DNA from: Fulvivirga aurantia
GTDB lineage: Bacteria > Bacteroidota > Bacteroidia > Cytophagales > Cyclobacteriaceae
Reading direction: 5' to 3'
Assembly: GCF_009711475.1 (NCBI RefSeq)
Contig: NZ_SMMD01000654.1
Coordinates: 1-5,225 of the forward strand
DNA: 5,225 nt
The notes below the pieces were generated by a model that ran no database searches, was not told the origin of the DNA, and was given only the letters and a program-made list of their open reading frames with translations. Position numbers and translations under genes: made by a program. This document shows positions 1 to 5,225 of this stretch, piece after piece (the stretch's first letter is position 1; each line of letters opens with the position of its first letter).

Positions 1-1815
1 AGCTCTTTCAATATCAGCCATTCTCTCAGAAGCATCAATTTCTATGCTTTTGATTTCTGATGCTTTTCTATTGATTTTGAGCGTGTAGCTTGGGTTTGTC
101 CAAGGCCACTCTTCTAATGTCATACGCTGTACATTTTGATCTTCTACATCTTTAGCACCTCTCATAATTCTAAGCGGAATGTAATAAATCTCACGGCTAC
201 CATCTTCATACTCTACATATAAGTCGATAGGCATCATCATATTCTTCACTCTTTCCAATGTCACATATGTAGCATCGTCAGATCCTAAAATTGTTTTGAT
301 ACCATAGTCGATCTGGTTAGTAGAATAAACAAAGTGCTCAAGGTACCAGTCAAGCTGCATTCCTGAGGCTTTCTCCATTACGCGAATGAAGTCTACAGAA
401 GTAGGATGCTTAAACTTCCAGGTATTGTAATACCTTCTCATACCTTTCATAAAAGTCTCCTGACCAATTATATAGCTTAGTTGGTGTAAGAATACCGCAC
501 CTTTTGAGTATGAATTGATACCATAAGACCTGTTAGTATTATAGTGATCAGAGTGTGTCGTAAGTGCTTCTTCGTTGCCACTACTAGCTTGGAAGAAATA
601 ATTTCTATACGAACCCGTGTGTGGGTCTGAATCACTATCAGGATTAAGTAAATGCTTCATTACTTCATCAGATGCATAGGAAGTAAAACCTTCATCCATC
701 CATGGGTATAGACTCTCATTTGTAGCCAGCACACCCTGATACCAGCTATGAATCGCTTCATGTACCGACACTCCTAATAAGCTGTTAAAGTTTCTGTTTC
801 CGGTAATTAGTGTTGCCATTGGGTACTCCATACCGCCATCGCCACCTTGAATGAATGAGTACTGGTCGTATGGATATTTGCCGAAGTTTTTGTTAAGATA
901 TTCAAAGGCCTGCACCATCATTTCCGGCAACTTAGCCCAATTTTCCTGATTCTCTTCTGTTTCCTGATAAAAGAAATGAAGCGTAGGACCATTTGGTACT
1001 TGTGCTGTCGTGTGTTTGTAATCCGGGTCAGCAGCCCACATAAAGTCTATTACATTTGGTGCTTTAAAATGCCAGGTGAGTTTACCATTTTTTGGTTTGC
1101 CTTCACCTTCAGCATATCCATGACCGATGTCATTGGCATTTTGTAAGTAACCGGTTCCACCTACAGTGTAAGTCTGATCTATGGTAAGCTTAACGTCAAA
1201 ATCGCTCCATAGGCCATGAAATTCTCTTCCAATGTAGGGATTAGTATGCCAGCCTAAATAATCGTATTCGGCCATTTTAGGATACCATTGTGACATAGAG
1301 TATGAAATGCCTTCTGCATTATCTCTACCAGATCTTCTGATCTGAACAGGCACCTGACCTTCGAATTCCATTTTAAAAACGGCTTTGTCATTTGGCATGA
1401 TTGGCTTGTTGAGCCTCACTTCGAGTATTGTGCCTTCTACTTTGTAAGTTACGGCTTTGCCATTTTGCTTTAGAGACTCAATGTGCTGGTATCCTATTTC
1501 ATCATCACTCAATTTTGAGATTCTATCACCTACACGTCTGTCGGGGTCTGCTATACTAAGAGACCTCACATCCATCATGCTACCCGGCTGGAATGCGTTG
1601 AAGTATAAATGATAGTAAACTTTGTTTAAGGTATCGGGTGAATTGTTGTAATAGGTAAGCTTTTGTTTCCCTTGAAATTTATGGGTAGTTACGTCCATAT
1701 CAATCTCCATTTCATACTCACCGCGCTGCTGCCAATACGCAGATGATTGTGGCTGAGCAAGCATAAGTATTGGAGAAAATAAAGCAACTAATGCTATTAA
1801 ATATGTTCTTCTCAT
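1..1815 (-). CDS. Exported M1-family zinc metallopeptidase (aminopeptidase N-like), C-terminus cut by window edge
   Basis: The frame is open from the ATG at 1815 to base 1 (605 codons, no stop). It begins with a signal peptide (MRRTYLIALVALFSPILMLA, cleavage probably before Q21), so the enzyme should act in the periplasm or outside the cell. Everything expected of a working M1 peptidase is visible: zinc motif HEAIH at 352-356 with the third ligand E375 (exact HEXXH-X18-E spacing), catalytic base E353, the substrate amine-binding motif as GGMEY at 327-331 (E330), and the transition-state tyrosine probably Y436 in SYSKG. Classical members have GAMEN or GGMEN; the final Y is a variant I associate with Bacteroidota secreted M1 proteins. 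Residues 22 to about 235 would form the N-terminal beta domain, followed by the thermolysin-like domain. The last visible residues (SERMADIERA) resemble the usual end of this family, so probably only a few to a few dozen codons are missing. Family role: removal of N-terminal residues from peptides. The natural substrate is unknown. Confidence 0.93.
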   Translation of the reverse strand, partial: MRRTYLIALVALFSPILMLAQPQSSAYWQQRGEYEMEIDMDVTTHKFQGKQKLTYYNNSPDTLNKVYYHLYFNAFQPGSMMDVRSLSIADPDRRVGDRISKLSDDEIGYQHIESLKQNGKAVTYKVEGTILEVRLNKPIMPNDKAVFKMEFEGQVPVQIRRSGRDNAEGISYSMSQWYPKMAEYDYLGWHTNPYIGREFHGLWSDFDVKLTIDQTYTVGGTGYLQNANDIGHGYAEGEGKPKNGKLTWHFKAPNVIDFMWAADPDYKHTTAQVPNGPTLHFFYQETEENQENWAKLPEMMVQAFEYLNKNFGKYPYDQYSFIQGGDGGMEYPMATLITGNRNFNSLLGVSVHEAIHSWYQGVLATNESLYPWMDEGFTSYASDEVMKHLLNPDSDSDPHTGSYRNYFFQASSGNEEALTTHSDHYNTNRSYGINSYSKGAVFLHQLSYIIGQETFMKGMRRYYNTWKFKHPTSVDFIRVMEKASGMQLDWYLEHFVYSTNQIDYGIKTILGSDDATYVTLERVKNMMMPIDLYVEYEDGSREIYYIPLRIMRGAKDVEDQNVQRMTLEEWPWTNPSYTLKINRKASEIKSIEIDASERMADIERA

Positions 1816-1918
1816 AGTTTATGTTTTAGTTTCTGATTTTAAGGGTGCGTAAATTATCAAATTACCCTTACTATTAAAAATGGTTATTATAAATACGGTT
1901 GCCTGATTCTTTAAAGGT
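1816..1918. other. 103-bp xseB to M1 peptidase intergenic region
   Basis: This is the longest non-coding stretch in the window. It contains the inverted repeat at 1840-1870 and is otherwise AT-rich. I found no T-tailed terminator for the xseB transcript and no good match to the Bacteroidota promoter pattern (TTTG, then TAnnTTTG). TAATTTAC near the inverted repeat keeps only TAnnTT of the -7 box and lacks a convincing upstream TTTG. The M1 start is preceded by AAAACATAAACT, with no Shine-Dalgarno sequence, which is normal for this phylum. Whether the M1 gene has its own promoter cannot be decided here. Confidence 0.5.
1840..1870. repeat. Inverted repeat / possible hairpin in the leader of the M1 peptidase gene
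   Basis: TAAGGGT at 1840-1846 is the exact reverse complement of ACCCTTA at 1864-1870. Inside these arms AATT at 1852-1855 can pair with AATT at 1860-1863 around a 4-base loop, leaving a 5-base bulge (GCGTA) on one side only. It lies between the xseB stop and the M1 start, ending 25 bp upstream of that start on the transcript. No T-run follows the stem on either strand, so it does not look like an ordinary intrinsic terminator. It could be an operator or an mRNA structure in the leader, or chance in AT-rich DNA. Confidence 0.35.
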
Positions 1919-2113
1919 TTATTCCAGTTCTTCCAAAGTAGAACTCAGGTCAGTCTCTGTATCCTTAATTTTAGATTTGCAGACTTTTATGAGCTTGGCG
2001 GCTCTTTTTACGAGCTTGCTTAGTTCATCAACGTCCGGTTCTTCATTTTCTATTTTGGCAATAATTGATTCTATTTCTTCCATTGCCTCTCTATAACTTC
2101 CTTTTTTACTCAT
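1919..2113 (-). CDS. xseB: Exodeoxyribonuclease VII small subunit
   Basis: This 64-residue protein is the small subunit of exonuclease VII, the cytoplasmic enzyme that degrades single-stranded DNA from both ends into oligonucleotides and takes part in DNA repair. Several small subunits bind each large subunit. The visible pattern fits the family: a short all-helical protein with YREAMEEIESIIAKIEN (residues 7-23), then an acidic turn (EEPDVDEL) and a second helix SKLVKRAAKLIKVCKSKI, the usual two-helix hairpin. The length is slightly below that of the E. coli protein (about 80). The ATG at 2113 lies inside the end of xseA: the shared 8 bases read ATGAGTAA, holding the xseB start and the xseA stop, which implies translational coupling. 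The C-terminal acidic end (SSTLEELE) is also typical. The identification rests on both the sequence pattern and the adjacency to xseA. Confidence 0.93.
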   Translation of the reverse strand: MSKKGSYREAMEEIESIIAKIENEEPDVDELSKLVKRAAKLIKVCKSKIKDTETDLSSTLEELE

Positions 2114-3350
2114 CTCTTTTAGCTGCTTTTTCTACTTTACTTTTTATCACCTGCTTCGCTGTAATAGTTTGTATTTCATCACCCTTCTTCACAGTTTCAG
2201 TTCCAATTCTTTTACCATTTTTGAGTGTTATGGTATAGCCACGTTCCAGGATTGTGAGTGGGTTTATCAACGACAAATGTTTGTCAAGATTCTCTAGTCG
2301 GCTTTGTTGAGCTCTAAGTTCGTTTTTTGATTGCATTAAGAGCCGATCTTTTAGGTATTGTGTGCGTGAGTTTTCATGTCTTAACAACTCCTTTGAAGCC
2401 GATTTCATGTTTTGCGTCACGCGCTGCAAACTTTGCTTTTGGTTAGTAATTATTTGATTGGTTAAATGATACAATTGAGAAAACTGCACCTCTAAGGCCT
2501 CTTCAAATATTCTCACACCATTTATTAAAAACTCCGCAACGGCTGTAGGTGTTTTTAGCCGTGTATGTGAGACCAAATCTGCAATGGTTTCATCTCGGTC
2601 ATGACCAATACCGGTAAGCACCGGTAATGGAAATTGTGCTACGTGTGAAGCCAATTCATAATGATCAAAACAATCAAGATCAATCTGCGAGCCACCACCT
2701 CGGATAAGGCATACCAAATCAAAATTATCTAAACCGTTATGAATCTGATGCAAAGCTTGAATCATTGACTCAGCCGCACCATCACCCTGAACGGTAGCCT
2801 TAAATAGCTGTATTTTGAAATGATAGCCTCCGCTGTTTGATTCAAGTTGGTTGACAAAATCTCCAAAGCCGGCAGCAGTAGGAGAGCTAATAATGGCAAT
2901 ATTTTGAGGTACCTGAGGAAGAGATAAACTCTTGTTCATATCAAAAATGCCATCAGCTACCAATCGATCAATGATTTCCTTCCGCTTTCTGGCCCTTTCG
3001 CCTAATGTGAAGTTAGCATCGATGTCTTTTATATTAAGGCTGAAACCATAGAGCTCATGGTATTGGATTGATACATTACAAAGTATCTTAAGGCCCGGCT
3101 GAAGTGCTTTACCAGTCATTCCTTCAAACCATGTCGATAAATTGCGATAGGTATAGGCCCAAATAGTCGCTCGTGACTTGGCGATGACCTTATCATCTTC
3201 TTTTTCTACCAGCTCTAAATAGCAGTGCCCTGTGTAGTTGGTTCTGAGCTCACCAATCTCAGCAACCACCCAGTAAGATGGAGCCAGGTTTGCATCGAGA
3301 GTGGCTTTTACCAGTTTGTTAAGTTCAAATAATGAGAGCTTATCTGTCAT
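2106..3350 (-). CDS. xseA: Exodeoxyribonuclease VII large (catalytic) subunit
   Basis: This is the nuclease subunit of exonuclease VII, 414 residues from the ATG at 3350. Domains in order: N-terminal OB-fold for single-stranded DNA (about 4-105), catalytic core (about 115-280), long coiled-coil helices (about 280-360), where small subunits bind in the known enzyme, and a short C-terminal beta segment starting at the family motif NPLTILERGY (363-372). Core motifs: SSPTAAGFGDF (155-165), RGGGS (217-221), GIGHDRDETIADL (247-259) and TPTAVAE (267-273). D164, R217, H250 and D253 align by motif and spacing with residues I recall as essential in E. coli XseA (D155, R205, H238, D241), so the enzyme should be active. 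An in-frame TTG at 3359 would add three residues (LKH). I prefer the ATG because MTDKLSLFELN is the normal family start. The gene starts 34 bp after the upstream barrel gene and overlaps xseB by 8 bp. The form of the core (IDLDCFDHYELA) is the one I associate with Bacteroidota. Confidence 0.97.
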   Translation of the reverse strand: MTDKLSLFELNKLVKATLDANLAPSYWVVAEIGELRTNYTGHCYLELVEKEDDKVIAKSRATIWAYTYRNLSTWFEGMTGKALQPGLKILCNVSIQYHELYGFSLNIKDIDANFTLGERARKRKEIIDRLVADGIFDMNKSLSLPQVPQNIAIISSPTAAGFGDFVNQLESNSGGYHFKIQLFKATVQGDGAAESMIQALHQIHNGLDNFDLVCLIRGGGSQIDLDCFDHYELASHVAQFPLPVLTGIGHDRDETIADLVSHTRLKTPTAVAEFLINGVRIFEEALEVQFSQLYHLTNQIITNQKQSLQRVTQNMKSASKELLRHENSRTQYLKDRLLMQSKNELRAQQSRLENLDKHLSLINPLTILERGYTITLKNGKRIGTETVKKGDEIQTITAKQVIKSKVEKAAKRDE

Positions 3351-3356
3351 GTGCTT

Positions 3357-3364
3357 CAAAGCTA
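3357..3364 (-). promoter_or_regulatory. Possible internal -7 promoter box just upstream of xseA
   Basis: On the minus strand these bases read TAGCTTTG, a full match to the Bacteroidota sigma-A -7 pattern TAnnTTTG. It sits six bases before the xseA ATG. The matching -33 element is poor: about 21 bases upstream the sequence is CTTTAA rather than TTTG, at the stop codon of the barrel gene. If used, it would give a nearly leaderless xseAB message. An 8-base pattern with two free positions arises often by chance, so this is only a candidate. The TTG inside it is the rejected alternative xseA start. Confidence 0.2.
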
Positions 3365-3384
3365 CTAATTATGCTCTAATGCAC

Positions 3385-4317
3385 TTAAAGTTTAATGAAA
3401 TATGAAAGACTTAGATTGAAAACATTGCTGTTTGTGTAGGCCAGGTCTTCACCATCTAATTCCTGTGGAAGGTTAAACTGGTAGGAGAGACCCACATTTA
3501 ATGAATTGAACTGAAGGTAAGCAGGAAGTATAAAGCCGATATTCATTAAGCCAAACACATTTTCATCTACAAAAGAAAACCTCTTTCTTGGGTTGATAAA
3601 TCGCTTGTCTACTTTTAAGCGTGTAAAAATCTGATTGCCCCACAATAGGGCAACCGCTGGTCTCAAGGTAAGTCGGTCGGCCAAAGGCACATTTTTAAAA
3701 GTAAAATTACCAGTAACGCTATAATTTAATTTATGTGACTTAAAGGTATCTCCAAAGATGATCGTATAATCTGCCCCTAACTCGAAATACTTTTCGACAA
3801 AATAGACAGAGGCATTAAGACCATCCGTAAAAGGAAATTCTATCTCTTCTGATTCTGCATTTTCGTTAAAAAAATAATGCTCGTAACTGGCAAGAACACT
3901 CCATTTTTTACCTATTGTGCCCAGATAGCCAATGCTCGTTGTCGTTAAGTAATTTTTAGGTTCGAATTGTGAATTCCAAAAGGAGATAACATCTAAGAAA
4001 AGGCCGCTTTTATGATAGTAAGTAATGCCAGAAAAGAGCCCGTTTTCTGTACCCAGAGATTCTCTATTGTCTATGATAGATTCACTGTTGTAGCCTAATT
4101 TCAAAGCAAGTTGAGATCGATTCTCTAGATCATCGAGCTTAACGAGACTATCCAAAAGGCTAATCATAGAAGCTGAGTCAACATCTGTAAGAAAAGCATC
4201 TAAGGCATCCAGTTCTGCTTGCTCTTCTTCAGTAAAACCATCTTGTGCAGTGCAGAAAATAGGTAATAGAAAGAGAGAGGCAGCCAAAAGGCAACAATTA
4301 AGGTTCTTTATAAGCAT
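3385..4317 (-). CDS. Exported probable outer-membrane beta-barrel protein, function unknown
   Basis: I do not recognise a named family for this 310-residue protein. It has a clear signal peptide (about residues 1-24, FCTA before Q25; the cysteine context does not fit a lipobox). The mature protein opens with an acidic, probably helical segment (26-66: 13 D/E against 2 K/R). From about residue 68 to the end it has the alternating polar/hydrophobic, aromatic-rich strands and short turns of a membrane beta-barrel, for example LFSGITYYHKSGLFLDVISF (94-113), KWSVLASYEHYFF (138-150), YFELGADYTIIF (177-188), LNVGLSYQFNL (273-283) and the final strand VFNLSLSYFIKL. I estimate 10-14 strands. It ends in L rather than the phenylalanine usual in proteobacterial barrels, which is tolerated in Bacteroidota. 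It begins 9 bp after the LTxxQ gene, so the two are almost surely co-transcribed. Porin, adhesin anchor or lipid-handling barrel are all possible. Confidence 0.8.
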   Translation of the reverse strand: MLIKNLNCCLLAASLFLLPIFCTAQDGFTEEEQAELDALDAFLTDVDSASMISLLDSLVKLDDLENRSQLALKLGYNSESIIDNRESLGTENGLFSGITYYHKSGLFLDVISFWNSQFEPKNYLTTTSIGYLGTIGKKWSVLASYEHYFFNENAESEEIEFPFTDGLNASVYFVEKYFELGADYTIIFGDTFKSHKLNYSVTGNFTFKNVPLADRLTLRPAVALLWGNQIFTRLKVDKRFINPRKRFSFVDENVFGLMNIGFILPAYLQFNSLNVGLSYQFNLPQELDGEDLAYTNSNVFNLSLSYFIKL

Positions 4318-4326
4318 GTAGTGTTT

Positions 4327-4818
4327 TTAATTACCGTCTCCGTTTCTCCTGTCTCTTACTTTGTCACGTATTTGGTTTCTGCGGCCTTGCTGTAATCTCC
4401 GCTTTTGTATCTGATCGAGAAGCATCCGCCTAAAATCATCTTCGGCTTTTCTCAAAGACATGATTTGTTGAGCGCTGATGATTCTCAGCATTCGACCGGA
4501 GTAATCTTTCTCGATCTGAAGCTTTTGCTCTTTTAATTTAAGGCCTAATTCAAGAAGTTGTCTTTTATCTTTATCGGTAGCCGTTTGTGGATCAAGACTT
4601 CTTTTAGCCACTTCATACTCTTTTTTGAGCGCCTCATTTTTAGTTCTAAACTCATTGTAGAGTGGCCAGAACTTTTCTGCTTGCTCAGGTGTGAGGCCTA
4701 GGCGCTCTGTAATCAACGCAATGCGGGCACTTTCAATTTTTTCTCTAGCCGTGGTATTTTGACCATATGCAACTGTAGCGAAGCTTAATGTTACAAGTAA
4801 TAAAATGATGTTTTTCAT
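4327..4818 (-). CDS. Periplasmic LTxxQ-motif protein (Spy/CpxP-like, 'heavy-metal sensor' type)
   Basis: This 163-residue exported protein has a signal peptide (1-19, AYG before Q20) and a mature all-helical body. The diagnostic LTxxQ motif is LTPEQ at 42-46 within ERLGLTPEQAEKFWPLYNEF. The second copy near 114-118 is degenerate (ISAQQ), as is common in these proteins. Helices rich in K and E (57-110) should form the curved hairpin seen in Spy and CpxP, which in Enterobacteria act as ATP-independent chaperones or sensors of envelope stress. In Bacteroidota such proteins are commonly encoded beside ECF sigma factor genes, and function is rarely tested. The C-terminal tail is unusual: residues 139-158 carry 10 K/R and only 2 D, followed by NGDGN. 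No metal-binding histidine or cysteine clusters are seen, so a real heavy-metal role is unsupported. It lies 30 bp after the acidic membrane-protein gene and 9 bp before the barrel gene. Confidence 0.85.
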   Translation of the reverse strand: MKNIILLLVTLSFATVAYGQNTTAREKIESARIALITERLGLTPEQAEKFWPLYNEFRTKNEALKKEYEVAKRSLDPQTATDKDKRQLLELGLKLKEQKLQIEKDYSGRMLRIISAQQIMSLRKAEDDFRRMLLDQIQKRRLQQGRRNQIRDKVRDRRNGDGN

Positions 4819-4848
4819 AGCTGTATAATTAGTTGTATTGCCGTGGCA

Positions 4849-5225
4849 TTACAGTATTTCTTCTTCTATTATATATTCTTCAAATAACAACTCGAGGTCT
4901 TCTTCATTAAGATCGTCAGTAATTTGAGACTCTGTACCAAACTCCAAATCCAAAGACTCTAAATCGATGTTTTCTAAAATTTCATCGCTAGTGATATCTG
5001 TACTTTCCAGATAATCTATAAGATCGTTAGTACTTACTTCAGCTAGTAACTCCTGTGGTTCTGCGGTCTCTACGCTGAAAAAGCCTCCGAAATAAGCAAT
5101 TACACAAATGAGAGCCAAAGCAGGTAGTGCATACTTCAGGCTTTTCACAAAAATCAATTGTGGTTGCTTTTGCTGTTTTACAGCTTTAGCCTGAATGATA
5201 CCCGGTAAGTCTTCAAAATACTTAT
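4849..5225 (-). CDS. Single-pass membrane protein with acidic periplasmic tail, N-terminus cut by window edge (possible sigma-factor partner)
   Basis: The frame is open from the stop at 4849 to the window edge (124 visible residues). It starts inside the gene with KYFEDLPGIIQAKAVKQQKQ, then a basic stretch, one transmembrane helix (about visible residues 31-49, ALPALALICVIAYFGGFF) and a 74-residue tail. The tail holds 27 D/E and no K or R, including DLIDYLESTDITSDEIL. The positive-inside rule places the N-terminus in the cytoplasm and the tail in the periplasm. The YFExLPxxI motif before a single membrane helix resembles the small protein that frequently lies between an ECF sigma-70 gene and an LTxxQ gene in Bacteroidota, where it may hold the sigma factor as an anti-sigma-like protein. 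That role is inferred from context, not proven. A TTG at 5157 would give a 102-residue ORF but would discard the conserved motif, so the true start lies beyond 5225. The cut codon ends in AT, compatible with D in P-D-K-Y-F. Confidence 0.75.
   Translation of the reverse strand, partial: KYFEDLPGIIQAKAVKQQKQPQLIFVKSLKYALPALALICVIAYFGGFFSVETAEPQELLAEVSTNDLIDYLESTDITSDEILENIDLESLDLEFGTESQITDDLNEEDLELLFEEYIIEEEIL

Noticed and set aside
1840..1870. Intrinsic terminator after xseB
   Set aside because: The stem has only three G-C pairs in the outer arm and a bulge, and no T-run follows it on either strand.
1899..2096. Plus-strand ORF of 65 codons
   Set aside because: It lies antisense to xseB, is low-complexity (serine and leucine rich) as expected from the reverse of a K/E-rich helical gene, and has no leader or recognisable motif.
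3357..3359. TTG as the xseA start
   Set aside because: The ATG nine bases downstream gives the usual family N-terminus; the three extra residues match nothing and there is no ribosome site favouring TTG.
4327..4818. Metal-sensing role suggested by the usual 'heavy metal sensor' label
   Set aside because: The mature protein has no histidine or cysteine residues to form a metal site; only the LTxxQ fold is supported.
4837..4846. Short inverted repeat TGCC-AC-GGCA (minus strand) between the membrane-protein and LTxxQ genes
   Set aside because: The arms are only 4 bp with a 2-base loop; this is expected by chance and is too tight for a stable hairpin.
5155..5157. TTG as the start of the acidic-tail membrane protein (102 residues)
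   Set aside because: The frame is open upstream to the window edge and encodes a conserved-looking YFEDLP motif and a basic pre-membrane stretch, so the gene is partial and starts outside the window.

Overview
The window looks chromosomal and from a Bacteroidota bacterium, possibly a marine Cytophagales-type lineage (the finer placement is only an impression). The evidence is AT-rich DNA, starts without Shine-Dalgarno sequences, an exonuclease VII large subunit in the form I associate with Bacteroidota (RGGGSQIDLDCFDHYELAS, GIGHDRDE), an LTxxQ-family periplasmic protein with the phylum-typical phrase LTPEQAEKFWPLYNEF, and a secreted M1 peptidase with GGMEY. All six genes are on the minus strand, so transcription runs from high to low coordinates. 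Both end genes are cut by the window edges.

Layout in the direction of transcription: (1) 5225-4849, the 3' part of a single-pass membrane protein with a YFEDLP motif and a very acidic periplasmic tail, resembling the small protein that often follows an ECF sigma factor gene in Bacteroidota; (2) 4818-4327, an exported Spy/CpxP-like LTxxQ protein with a basic C-terminus; (3) 4317-3385, an exported probable outer-membrane beta-barrel of unknown function; (4) 3350-2106, xseA; (5) 2113-1919, xseB, overlapping xseA by 8 bp; (6) 1815 to below 1, an exported M1 zinc metallopeptidase with all catalytic residues, missing only its C-terminal end. Gaps between genes are 30, 9, 34, -8 and 103 bp. The first five genes therefore look like one transcription unit. 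The M1 gene may be read through or separately transcribed; its leader carries an inverted repeat.

Functionally there are two themes. Genes 1-3 look like an envelope-sensing or envelope-maintenance cassette: inner-membrane protein, periplasmic chaperone-like protein, outer-membrane barrel. Genes 4-5 make the two subunits of exonuclease VII, a cytoplasmic single-strand DNA nuclease. Gene 6 returns to the envelope as an exported peptidase. The most notable point is the charge pattern: the acidic tail of protein 1 (27 D/E, no K/R in 74 residues) and the acidic start of mature protein 3 flank, in gene order, a protein 2 with a strongly basic C-terminus.

Two start codons suggested by simple ORF extension (TTG at 5157 and TTG at 3359) are judged wrong. 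No RNA genes, insertion sequences, CRISPR arrays or gene-free stretches above 300 bp were found.
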